From contig CM060697.1 of NCBI GenBank assembly GCA_030686995.1, positions 100,640,147 through 100,704,146 of the forward strand: a stretch of 64,000 nt of DNA, given 5' to 3'. Both the position numbers and the translations under genes were made by a program. Positions 37,619 to 48,198 of the stretch are shown here, in pieces; within the stretch, counting starts at the first letter, position 1; every line of letters begins with the position of its first letter. The stretch comes from Artemisia argyi (lineage: Eukaryota > Streptophyta > Magnoliopsida > Asterales > Asteraceae). Under the pieces are notes generated by a model. That model was not told the DNA's origin, ran no database searches, and worked only from the letters and a program-made list of their open reading frames with translations.

Positions 37619-38160
37619 ATGACAAAACACAAAAACTCAGGCCAGCGGACTCCGCAGTTTGGAAAAACACGTGGTGATCCCCAGAGGAGGAATCACCAAG
37701 ATTCGACCACTAGGCAGGCTTCTGGAACAACCAGTGCGCCTGGTCACCAAGAATCGGGCCCAACCCTAATTCTCCCAACGGTGGAACTACCCGCAGGGAC
37801 TACTCAAACCACCACAGTGGTTCCAAGCGCTGAAGAACTTCAGCGCACTCTCTTCAACACTCCCCATCAAATGGCACCTATTGTGGACAACACTGTGCCA
37901 CCAGGCGCGCCTAATCGAGATAGGGGACCTAACCCAGAAGCAGATATTGTTGCACTGGAAGAGGACGCGCCTGAATTAACGCTAAGTAATTTTGTATCTC
38001 AAAATTACGAAGCTTTAACTAGCCTCATGCAAGAGGAGGCAAGGAGAAGATCAAGCCAGAGCCTACAAGCCCGGCTTAACTTTAACCCAGAAACATCCCC
38101 ACCGCCCTACCAAAGAGGGGGGCGCGAAAATAATGAAAGACGTACCAATGTCCATGAGGT
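37619..38160 (+). pseudogene. Element G gag, N-terminal part only
   Basis: Starting at ATG 37619 shortly after the PBS, the frame encodes a Gln/Pro/Thr-rich N-terminus (MTKHKNSGQ...) with an acidic stretch and the segment NFVSQNYEALTSLMQEEARRR, as in gypsy gag leaders of Tat-type elements. After NNERRTNVHE the frame runs into unrelated A+T-rich sequence and stops at 38257. The capsid core and everything downstream are missing. Assignment rests on position after the PBS and on composition. Confidence 0.6.
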
Positions 38161-38546
38161 TAGAATACTTCTATTCTATTTCACAACCAGTTTTGTATCA
38201 TATCGTGGTTCAAAAAAAAAACAAGTATTGTATCTCTATATTGATTCTAATAAATAAACGATATAATAATCGAATTTAGCTAGCCTGAAAAATATATAAT
38301 ATGTATACATATTTATAATAGTTAGTTCATATATAGTCAAATCTATTAATACATTTCAGTTCTCTCAAAAACATTTGTGAACCAAATGCCCTTATATGTT
38401 TGGAATTTTTTCCATTTTGACAGATATAATACGACATCTAGTTTACAGTTAGAAACTGTAGAGATTTTAGGTAGCCGACGTTTGCCTCTACATCCTTCCT
38501 AAATTTGTAAACACAAATTGTGTAGTGGTAACAAAGCAACTTCTCT

Positions 38547-38870
38547 ATGTATTACCGAAGATATAACGCATTTTGTCAACTAATTAATAATCTTGCTAAG
38601 GTGAGAGTAGAAGGGACAAACATCAGCATGGATAGCATCGGAAGAGCAACCCAACACAACAACTTCATACTTTTTCACCAACTTAACGGAGGGGACAACC
38701 AAAAGTGCACTTTGGAAAGCTTTGCAAAGCAAGGGAAGATCGCCAATGTATATTTAGCGAAAAAGAAAACGCTTGCCAGCAAATCTTTTGGGCTCTCTAG
38801 ATTCCTCAACATCCACGATCCCACAGTTTTTTTCTATATATACTCTCAACAACACCTTCATCCATTCTAA
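38547..38870 (+). pseudogene. Possible RRM-like fragment (LINE-associated type)
   Basis: A 107-codon frame contains FILFHQLNGG...LESFAKQGKIANVYLAKKK...KSFGLSRFLN. This has the spacing of an RNA-recognition motif (RNP2-like FxxFHQLN, RNP1-like KSFGLSRF) as found in plant LINE-adjacent predicted proteins. It has no intact neighbour domains and no clear start. It could equally be a chance frame. Confidence 0.3.
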
Positions 38871-39511
38871 CCATCTCAAGGTTAATATTGCTTGATATCA
38901 ACGCAAAATCACGAACTCCACACATCCACCTTATCACGCACCCACGTCCAAACATCCATTGCACAACCAAACTAAACAACAAACCACATACCTAACATTC
39001 ACCTTACCCAAAAATTTCATACGTTGGCATCCTTTCTACAAAATCATACTCATCATCGAAATCGCCATTACTACCGACTATCATCACCATCCATTCATAT
39101 CCAGACCTTAACAAAATACTTTCTCAGTGCCTTATTGGCGAGCCCCGAAACATCAACACCTTCCCTAGCCTCAACAAGATATGCAGTGAACTCGACATAC
39201 CTGTTATAAGTATCAAATACTTAGGAGGACTACGTACATGTTCTTCCCGTAAAGAAACCTGACATCTACAATGACACTTTCTTATCAAACCAAATATTTT
39301 GTTTGGGATAAATGGTGCTTTTTTAATTTCTGCTTGTAAAAAGTGTTTTTTTTTCCCCTTCCTCTCTTATTCTTGTAAATATGGGTTCTTTTAGTATTTG
39401 TGGACCCACCAAGTATATAAAATTTGAATATATCACCTTTAACTTATGGTATTGTTTATATATACAGTTTTTTTTCTTTTGAAATCTTCATTTTGCACCC
39501 TTATTGTTATG

Positions 39512-39513
<2 letters not shown>

Positions 39514-39580
<67 letters not shown>
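39514..39580. repeat. (AT)n microsatellite
   Basis: About 33 AT units, uninterrupted. Confidence 0.95.
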
Positions 39581-39584
<4 letters not shown>

Positions 39585-40732
39585 GCAACAATAAATAAAC
39601 CACGGGCAAACCAAATTCTAGCAATGCAAATATGTAAGTCATCCGCTAAATTAAACAAGAAAACATCCGCTAATTTTAACAATAAATAAAACATAACATG
39701 CATCACGTTGACTTAAATCTTGGTTGAGAGTTCGTACATCAGGTCCTATTGTGACCAGCTCGATAGCTTACTCCACATCTGTTTAGTTCGTTCGGATGAC
39801 GAACGCCCATCTCATTACGAATTCGACTTATTTCTTCATTCCTCGACTAATACTGATCTTTGATTAATTAATCTGCCATAATCTTTCAACCTGAATCCAA
39901 CCAATAATCAACATGGGGAAGTGGAGTAAAATCTGAAAGATGTTGTTTAAACGTTGGAGTGGTGTAAACGATGTGAATAATGGTAAGAGGGTTGTCCCCT
40001 CTATATCGGCAAACAGCAAGTGCATGCAAACATGAAAACCATTCCATTTGTCACTTACCAAATGTGCTTTGTTGAAAGTAATGGACAGTGTGTGTATTCC
40101 ACATGTATCATTTATACGCAACTTCGTGACAATCTTGTAAACACCTTCATTGTAGTTAGACTCGGATAAATGATGACTTTGTAGATGGATATCGAGGCTA
40201 TTGAACTTACGCCACATGTGATACAGTAAAGGTGTATTGCAGCTCATTCCAATGGCACTATGTTTTCTAAAAAGAGCAAAAGTTCGGTTAAGGTAAGATC
40301 GATACAAGACTTGATTGGTAGTCATCTAGCTCCTCTCAGTGCATTTTTAATACTCTGATACATTTCTTGTTAAGCAACCCCATCCACGATTTTCACCATA
40401 CAAAAGACACCATCGACTTTTATCAATTTCTTTCAGATACCACCAAACCTCGGGGTTGATTACTTTTATCTCTCTTCTGTATCGAACAAATTTTCTTTCT
40501 TGATTGGTGCTTCCAATAGCCCAACAAAACCTTTTGAGGCTCAAGTTCTTATATTTTTTCATGAAATTATTTCTTATGTGTCATAGACAGAATCTGTGGT
40601 ATGCTAATGGCTCTTTCCATTCCGGCATATTGACATTCGTGCACTATTCCCTTTCTCCTGTATGAAATAACAAAACAATTGTCGATCATGTGCAACAAAA
40701 TGCCTAAACTAATAAAGAAACCAAGACCACCA

Positions 40733-41158
40733 TGTTTCACAGGTTTTGTGACATGATTCGAGGATCGAATGATCCAAACAACAACATGTACAATCATCAT
40801 GAAAGGATTAATAAAAGGGAAAACACAGAAGAAGGTTTGAACCTTTTATAACTGATATATAAAAACTTGAAAAGGTTGAATGTTTACAAAGAATTCTATC
40901 CCTATATATATTTATTGAATCGTTGCCTACAAGAGACATGTCGATTCATCAATAACCGTTGCAACCCTAAACTAAACGTTGCATACTAAATAACTACCCT
41001 AACTGCCTGCGAATGGGCTTGTTTGGGTTAATACATTGGACCCATGTTGCAGACATACTAAACTGACCCAAATACTAAATACAATAAAAGTATTATATAC
41101 TTAACTAAAGTCTTAACATAAACAATAAACTTTGATCTAAATTAATTAGAGGCTAACA
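40733..41158 (-). repeat. 3' LTR of element C
   Basis: 426 bp, repeated at 41901-42149 plus 49670-49846. A TAGGGGGGAGAA polypurine tract (minus sense, 41159-41170) adjoins it. Confidence 0.92.
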
Positions 41159-41900
41159 TTCTCCCCCCTAATAATTTAGCATCAAAACCTTCTGAGTTTC
41201 TTCCTGGTCTTTCAAACAATGACATCAAAGTCATTGTTGTCTTGGCTACTTGTGTCCATCTTCATCATCATCCAATCTAACACCAAACTTGTTGTTCTCT
41301 TGTTCATTCCATGTGCTCCATCCTTCAATGTCTTATCCTTCTGGCCTGGTAGGTCCTTGACTGCTACAACATTGCTAGTTTCACCCACTTCCATTGGCTT
41401 TTCATCCCAAGGCACTTGAGCAGTTTCATGGTATATCACAATTAAATTAATGAACCTCCTATTGCAATCTGTTATTACCTTACTATCTTCACTTGTTGGA
41501 CCATCTTCATTCTTTGATGGCTTTTGTTGGTTTGTTGTCTGATCATCAACGTACTATCATCACAACATCACGACCTTGTCCCCATCATACTCATACATCT
41601 TCATCTTTGGCATCATTGTCTTTGTCAACCATCATGGTTGTAGGGTTCCTCATGAACCGGGGTTTCAAGGTTGGTTTTTTCTTTTCGATCTCTTATTAAC
41701 AAACTGTGTTCATTCTTTCTTTGTAACAAAACGCATCCATGTTTTCTTCTTCTCCTTTCTTTCTATTCTTTCTTGAATCTGCCCCTACCACCGGTCTTTG
41801 GTGGTAACCGTCTAAACCGTCTCTCTTATCTTTCTTTATCTTCATCGTCATTCATGGCAGATTCTTGAGTGTGTTGTTTGATCCCTTTCTCTGATACCAT
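41159..41900 (-). other. Interior of element C
   Basis: This holds the polypurine tract at 41159-41170 and the PBS at about 41888-41899, with ~700 bp of non-coding sequence between. A 75-codon minus-strand frame at 41212-41439 has no recognised domain. Confidence 0.65.
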
Positions 41901-42406
41901 TGTTTCACAGGTTTTGTGACATGATTCCAGGATCGAATGATCCAAACAACAACATGTACAATCATCATGAAAGGAGTAATAAAAGGAAAAACACAGAAGA
42001 AGGTTTGAACCTTTTATAACTGATATATAAAAACGTGAAAAGGTTGAATGTTTACAAAGAATTCTATCCCTATATATACTTATTGAATCGTTGCCTACAA
42101 GAGACATGTCGATTCATCAATAACCGTTGCAACCCTAAACTAAACGTTGTGTTAGTGCAAACGTTACGACGTTTAATCTATACAATGTCTTTATGTTTTA
42201 ATGATGACAAACACGTAACTTGTAATACATAATGTAAAGTGCACAAGTTACTTGTTCACACATAGATCGGGCCAAGCATACAAGTATTATACTTATGGAC
42301 TTACTTAATTGGATCGGCTAAATGGATCGGGCCAAGCATACAAATAAGCCCATTCGGGGCCCAATAATAACCGGCCCAACAAGGCCCATCAAGACCTCCT
42401 AAATGC

Positions 42407-42627
42407 TTCTAGAACATGGAGGGAAAAGGAAAAATTCAAAATTCAAATTTTGAATTTAGGAGGGAAATGGATGGAATATTCTTTGAGATATTTTTTATGC
42501 TAAGGAATATTCTTTGGCATATTCCTTATGCTTTGGAATATTCTTTGGCATATGCCTTATGCTATGGAATATTCTTTGGCATATTCCTTATGCTTTGGAA
42601 TATTCTTTGGCATATTCCAAGATGCTT
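42407..42627 (+). promoter_or_regulatory. Heat-shock-element-like array upstream of D's TATA box
   Basis: A TTCTAGAA site at 42407-42414 is followed by five 31-bp tandem repeats starting at 42473, 42504, 42535, 42566 and 42597. Each holds GGAATATTC, that is GAAnnTTC, the core spacing of plant heat-shock elements, and most also an inverted ATATTCC arm. The array ends about 25 bases before the TATA box. Heat response is an inference, by analogy with copia elements whose LTRs carry HSEs. Confidence 0.65.
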
Positions 42628-42651
42628 TACTTGGTCTCCAAGGGTGAAGCC

Positions 42652-42659
42652 TATAAATA
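42652..42659 (+). promoter_or_regulatory. TATA box of D's LTR
   Basis: TATAAATA just downstream of the 31-bp repeat array, repeated in the 3' LTR at 48701-48708. Confidence 0.8.
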
Positions 42660-42843
42660 CCATGCACATGTTCATCATTCAAGGTTGATCATCCAAGAAA
42701 GAAAAACACACACAAGTAGTTTCATCTTGTAACTAGACTAGGAAAATGTAAGCCTAGAGTCTCATTGTAATAGGGAAGATTCGGACGATCTATAAGTCCG
42801 TAGGTGATTGTGTGTAGATTAGGTCAATTCGTATGTCTAGTAT

Positions 42844-43060
42844 GTGAAGGCTTGGTTCGGGTGAAGAACCAAGTGTGTCAAAGAGTGAAGGCTTGGTTTG
42901 GGTGAAGAACCAAGTATGTTATTCGTGTGAAGGCTTGGATTGGGTGAAGATCCAAGTATGACTTAGTGTGAAGGCTTGAGTCGGGTGAAGATTCAAGTGA
43001 ACGGGAGTGCTCGTTCGTGTGAAGGCTTAGATCGTGTGTCGATCTAAGTGGGACAAGAGT
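42844..43060 (+). repeat. Five stem-loop repeats in D's LTR
   Basis: GTGAAGG-led units start at 42844, 42885, 42927, 42968 and 43019 (spacing 41, 42, 41, 51). Each folds into a stem of 8-9 bp, the first four with the loop GGGTGAA. Arm changes are matched across the stem, as in CTTGGTTC/GAACCAAG, CTTGGATT/GATCCAAG and CTTAGATCG/CGATCTAAG. They lie downstream of the TATA box, so they are transcribed. Confidence 0.8.
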
Positions 43061-43617
43061 GCTTGTTCGTGTGTCCACGTGGGCCTTGGTAGATTGGTTC
43101 TAGCTAGGATTAGGACTCGACATTCCGCTTAGTGTCGCTAAACTTGGTGTAAGCTTGTGTACGGTTTGTTCCGCCATAAAGGAGCATGTTGATTAGTGAA
43201 GTAACTCTCGAGTGTGGTACTCGGGGAGTGGAGTAGGACGAAGAGGTGCTTCATGCCGAACCACTATAAATCTCCGTGTCCGGTTTGCGTTTTCTTTTCC
43301 TTACTCTTTACTTTTATTCTTGCATTTATCGCTTTATATCTATCCTTGCAAATATGTGTTGATTGTTGCTTATATTTTCATGATGATTGATTGTGTTATA
43401 GTTACAAGTTAATATTGTAATTGTGTATATAACTATATGATATAGTCTAATAGATTATTATTCACCCTTCTCATATTGAGTTTAACTTAATAGATAATTT
43501 GATACAAAACATTTTAAGATTTTAAGAAGGAAAACTTTAATTGAAGATTTTGAAACAAACCTTTTATAAACGAAGAAGAGGGAAAACTATTCAACCCCCC
43601 TTCTAGTTTTCCACAAT

Positions 43618-43630
43618 TGGTACCAGAGCC
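43618..43630 (+). promoter_or_regulatory. Primer-binding site of element D
   Basis: TGGTACCAGAGCC begins two bases after the LTR. It is one substitution away from the usual copia initiator-Met PBS. Confidence 0.85.
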
Positions 43631-43922
43631 ACGTCGCTCTAATTTTCAAAACAAATGGTTTTAAAAATTGAGTATGATCCATGTATCAAATTACCCATTA
43701 AGGAGAATTAAATATGAAAAGTGTTTTGTTGATTAACTTGTATTAGTTTTGATATTATATACACTAATTATACTAGCTCGAGATAAGATTATGCTTAAAA
43801 CAAGTGTTATATGTTCGTTATTAAAATCAGAAAGTTACACACCTTTCCACAAAGTCAGAAAACAATTTTTTGCAAAAAAATGTAATTTTGAGTACCAGAT
43901 GGGCGGCCCCCTTAATTGTCTG

Positions 43923-43954
43923 GGCGGCCCCCTTAAATATTTAAGGGGTCCGCC
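43923..43954 (+). repeat. 32-bp near-perfect palindrome in D's leader
   Basis: Centre CCCCTTAAATATTTAAGGGG is a perfect 20-bp palindrome, extended by GGCGG/CCGCC arms across one mismatch. It lies about 290 bases after the PBS, where retroelement dimerisation or packaging signals are often found. A second GGGCGGCCCCCTTAA copy precedes it at 43901. Confidence 0.75.
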
Positions 43955-46900
43955 TGTCTGTTCGCAGTTTTTTTTCAGAAACTTTGAAAAATCATATAAA
44001 AATAACCGTAACTCCGTAGAAGTCGTGCCACCCGGCATTTTAAAGGTAATTGAGTCTACTTTCATTTAAAAATACTTACAAGTAATCATTACAAACTTAA
44101 ATATGTCAGAAAGTTAAAATACTACATGGTGGTCAAAAATTTGAGTCTTGTTTTAACGTAAAACTTGTATTTTACCTTTTCCTTCGAGTCGGGCATTCCT
44201 AGTCGGTATATCTTTGAAAAATTAAGTATTTATGCTTTCAAAATATTGATCTTAATTAAATTTTAAAATGAGTAAGAAACTATTTTATTTTCAAATAAAA
44301 TCGAGCTAAGTAAACATTGGTATATATAATACACAAAACAACGACAAGTGTTTTATATGCTATGTGAACTCATTTGTGATTTTATTTTGTTAATAGAGGA
44401 TACTAGATAATCGTTGCTATTTGTAATTTAGCTATTTGAATATCTTAGCATATGTGTCATGTACTCTATTAGTTCTTAGCTAGTTGTCCGTTTTTGCTTA
44501 ACTAGATCTTATGCTAAATTTCTTGCGTTAAGTTTGCATAATTAGTCTTGCATTGCATATAGGTATAGATGGCTTAATGTTACTTAAACATCTTGTAAAT
44601 GAAGTTAAATCTAGTTACCTAAATATTTCAAACAATCTAATATATTTTCAACAAACGCTTAAATATTTTTAACAAATTACCTTGTTTTACCTTAAGTTGT
44701 TTAATAAGAGAAATTGAATTATTGTAAAACATTAGTAGTTATATAAAAGAAAAGATATTTTCAAAATCTAAGTGTGTTCATAATAAGTAAAAATGAAGAG
44801 TCTTTCACATAAACAAAACATATAACAATCATGAAATAATAAGTCAACTTTCAATCATTCACTAATAAATAATCTTAGGATTAATGGAACACACTATCAA
44901 AATGTTAATTTATTTCAAATGAGTGTCCGTGAGGGTCAAGAAAGATCTTGATATTATATCAATTCGTTATTCAAATTATAGTTGATATATTTATCAAATC
45001 TAATTGACACATTTTTTAGTGTGGACAAGAAATTGGATTGCTATTTGTTTAGCTTCAAGATTATATCAAATTACAACAAAAGATATAGTCTTGAATCTAC
45101 ATACTCAATCACACTAGATTGATATTAAAATAGTTATATCCTTTGTAGATGAAAAGAGTATGCATTGGATCATAACTCACACTTGTGTTGATAATGTCAT
45201 ATTGAATCTACTTGTCCAATAATTGTGTTCCAAATATTAGAATAACATTTTAAATACATTTATAAAATATACAATGAAGTAGGATTGACAACTTGGATGT
45301 TTCATCCGAAATATTCAAGCAATTTACATTGTAATGCAATGGATAAATGTGTCATATCCGAAAAACCAAACATGAGCAAACTAACAACATATGTAAACTT
45401 TGCTCACACTACTTAAAATCATCACTTCAAGATAAAATACATATTTAAGAATAATACACACTATATATTCTATGTATTTCATTTTCTTTGTAGCATGAAT
45501 GGTTGTGTTACAAGATAATGCACTACACTTTCCTTTTTGAAATAATATAAGTTATTAGAATTGAAAAATAACTTGTCACAATCCATAAACAAATAATTTT
45601 GTTTCAAATACTAGTTAAATTATGATATATAACATTGGCAAAAATCATAGAAAATAATATTTGCTTTAGAATATATAAATGTCTAGTTTTGATATCATTT
45701 GTGAATCACAATCTCATTTAAGATAAATAATCTTAATGAGATTCATTTTTCAAGATATGCCAAGGAGCATTCTTAAATCAAGCACATTTATTTAATCAAG
45801 TAATATGCCATCAAAACCAAATAACAGGTTAATCATGAACAAAAGATTAAAACTTTGCGTTTACTCTTATCTAAACATTTAACACATCTCTATTGGGATA
45901 GTGAGTAAAATATATCATGTAGACTTACCTTCATTAAAACATGATGTTTGAGTCACATTAAGCCAAGCATTAGTGAATCAAGCAAACTTCATATTTGGTA
46001 CTCTTCGATAGGTAAATTTAGGAACTCAATTTCTTCTAAAAAGAGAATGACTACTGGAGAATCTATTGACTAGAAATTCAATTTAACCTAACGGTTGAAT
46101 TGCTTCTATGTGAGAAGTTGGGTGTGTGTAACCCGTAAAAATGGTCGTGTTTAGCCTGAATTGAGCACCACTAGTAATAGTCTCATACTCATTCTCCAAC
46201 TTGATTAAATTGCTCTTCCTAAATATACCTAACGCTAGTTTACTTTTATGAACTTTGTTTCTCATTAGATGCTTTCATTCCTAGATTTATGGCATATCTC
46301 ATATATGTTATTTCTAGATGATTATTTGTTCCTATGTGATTTGATTGTATGCCTTTACATGGTTTACTATATATGTATCATTCATCTAGGTATATTTTTC
46401 TTACCTTTAGATCCTACACCCTCATTTCATGAGAACCTTAGTGTCATAATCCGATAGGTCATATTAGTCTCAAAATATATTCGGATGAGCATGAATTTAA
46501 TGGGAAGGGAAATCACACTCACTCACATATATCCTTCTACCTCACACCCAAAACCGAGTCATCCTTTGTACTACCAATATCGAGTCATCCACCTTTTCCA
46601 TGTCCTCAAAGAAACCAAGAATCAATACCATACCTCCTAAACCACTCCTCATTGAGTTAACACAAGACAACACCATCAACTCAAGAAACCTCTACCTCCT
46701 CCATACCATCATCATCATCACAAATCAATGACTATATCAACACCCACTTGTCACCTCCATCAAGAACCACCATCTCCAACAAAAACTTGTCATCATACCA
46801 TCAAAACAACTCTTCATTGACCTTACTAATGAAGACGACACCACTCCATCCATCAAAGAATATATCAACTCACAATTGTCTCCACCACCACCTCCTACCC

Positions 46901-47055
46901 AAGAAATTCCTTCCTTGAACATCACTCTTCCGCTGCCACCTAGTCATCTCCACTTGATCCTCATTTCCCATCTTCACAAGAAGATTCAACCATGTCACCA
47001 TTCCCTACATTCTACTAAGTACGCCATCACCACCAAAACTTAAATCCCTGAAAGT

Positions 47056-47370
47056 CAAGTGAATTTCTTTATGAAATGCATCCTTTCCACTTTCTAGCAA
47101 GTGAAGAACACAAAGAAGATATCCAAGCTTCAAGTGTTGTCAAGTTATCACCACCTCATCCAAGTGAATTTCATTACGAAATGAGTCATTTCCACTTTCT
47201 AGCAAGTGAAGAACACAAAGAAGATATCCAAGCTTCAAGTGTTGTCAAGTTATCACCACCTCATCCAAGTGAATTTCATTACGAAATGCGTCATTTCCAC
47301 TTTCTAGCAAGTGAAGAACACAATGAAGAAATATAAGCTTCAAGTGTTGTCGACTCATCACCACCTCATT
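47056..47370 (+). repeat. Three copies of a 105-bp tandem repeat
   Basis: Units start at 47056, 47161 and 47266. The first two are nearly identical; the third diverges at its end. The period is a multiple of three and stays open in one frame (35-residue units containing FLASEEHKEDIQASS), so it may be the relic of a repetitive coding region. No start or flanking domain supports a real protein. Confidence 0.85.
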
Positions 47371-47792
47371 TCACATATCCACCTTCGGTCGTCAACCAAC
47401 AAAACACCTAAAAATCCCATGATTCCTTATCATCCACCCTTGTCAAACGATATATTAATCTAAACCATAATTGTCAACCCTTTGTCATCACCTTCCCTTT
47501 ACATTCACGCTCATCCCTCCTCATTCTCCTACATTTTCCTAGGTTCTAATCTTTGCATTAGGTTCTAATTTTTTTTTTGGGATTTAGGTTGTTGTTTTTT
47601 AAAACAATAATTGCATGTGTCATATTTTTAGTGCATATACCTATTACGTCCATATATTGTTCCCCTATTAGTATCATGCATATATCTATCATCATCATTA
47701 TATATAGTTGCACTTTTCTACTAACTTTGTTTTGAAGGATTACTTCATCGCTCGACTCTTTGGTAGCCAAAACTAGTTTTGAGCATACACCA

Positions 47793-48198
47793 AGGGGGAG
47801 CATTTGTTGTTTTAAACTAACCCTTGATGTAGGTTAAGAAGGATGCAATAAGCTAGGGGGAGCTTATGGATATGCTAAAGTCAATAAGGATGCAATGAGC
47901 TAGGGGGAGCTTGAAAGTAGTTGGGTACTTAGTTCGGAGTTTGTTAAACAATGGCGTTAGGAGCAAGGCTTCACTAGGATGACGCATGCTCAATTCTTTT
48001 AATGATGGGGTTCGGGATTTTCTAATACTTTAGGGGATCATCTTTCATTCTATTTACTCAAGTCTTCCTCAAGCCATCTACATTAGGGGACACCTTTTTG
48101 CTTCGACAAAAGGGGGAGAGACGAGTGTAAACTAGTAACTTATACACTTTACTATGAGTTACGGTTTACATATTTGTCATCATCAAAAAGGGGGAGAT
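47793..48198 (+). promoter_or_regulatory. Multiple polypurine-tract motifs before D's 3' LTR
   Basis: AGGGGGAG cores occur at about 47793, 47855, 47902, 48111 and 48189. The last directly abuts the LTR and is the functional tract by position. Repeated tracts before the 3' LTR are a described feature of Sireviruses. Confidence 0.7.

Larger units (their letters stand above)
37151..38160 (+). mobile_element. Element G: 5' end of a gypsy element, truncated
   Basis: It comprises the LTR remainder to about 37580 (TATA-like CCTATATAAAC near 37350), a PBS, then the first part of gag. Similarity to a coding region stops at about 38160, where the sequence becomes unrelated. Element A is inserted in the LTR of G. 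The rest of G is not in the window. Confidence 0.7.
38161..39860. other. Spacer between element G and the MULE pseudogene
   Basis: Contains one possible domain fragment (38547-38870) and a TA microsatellite. Otherwise I see nothing recognisable. It is C-rich on the plus strand near 38900-39200. Confidence 0.4.
42150..43615 (+). repeat. 5' LTR of element D
   Basis: TGTTAGTGC to TTTTCCACA, 1,466 bp. It contains, in order, a heat-shock-like array, a TATA box and five stem-loop repeats. Confidence 0.95.
43631..48186 (+). other. Non-coding interior of element D
   Basis: A+T-rich, without gag, pol or env similarity that I can recognise. It contains a GC-rich palindrome at 43923-43954, a 105-bp triplicated block at 47056-47370 and several polypurine-tract-like motifs after 47790. 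The central part (44100-46500) shows nothing distinct. Confidence 0.7.

Noticed and set aside
42416..42688. 90-codon frame of aromatic-rich repeats, repeated at 48465-48737
   Set aside because: It is a translation of the 31-bp U3 repeat array of D; the unit is not a multiple of three, so the reading changes from unit to unit.
42844..43060. CRISPR-like appearance of regularly spaced palindromic repeats
   Set aside because: Plant nuclear context, no unique spacers, and the repeats lie inside an LTR present twice. They are transcribed LTR stem-loops.
42878..43078. 66-codon minus-strand frame in D's LTR
   Set aside because: Translation of the stem-loop repeats on the antisense strand; no family resemblance.
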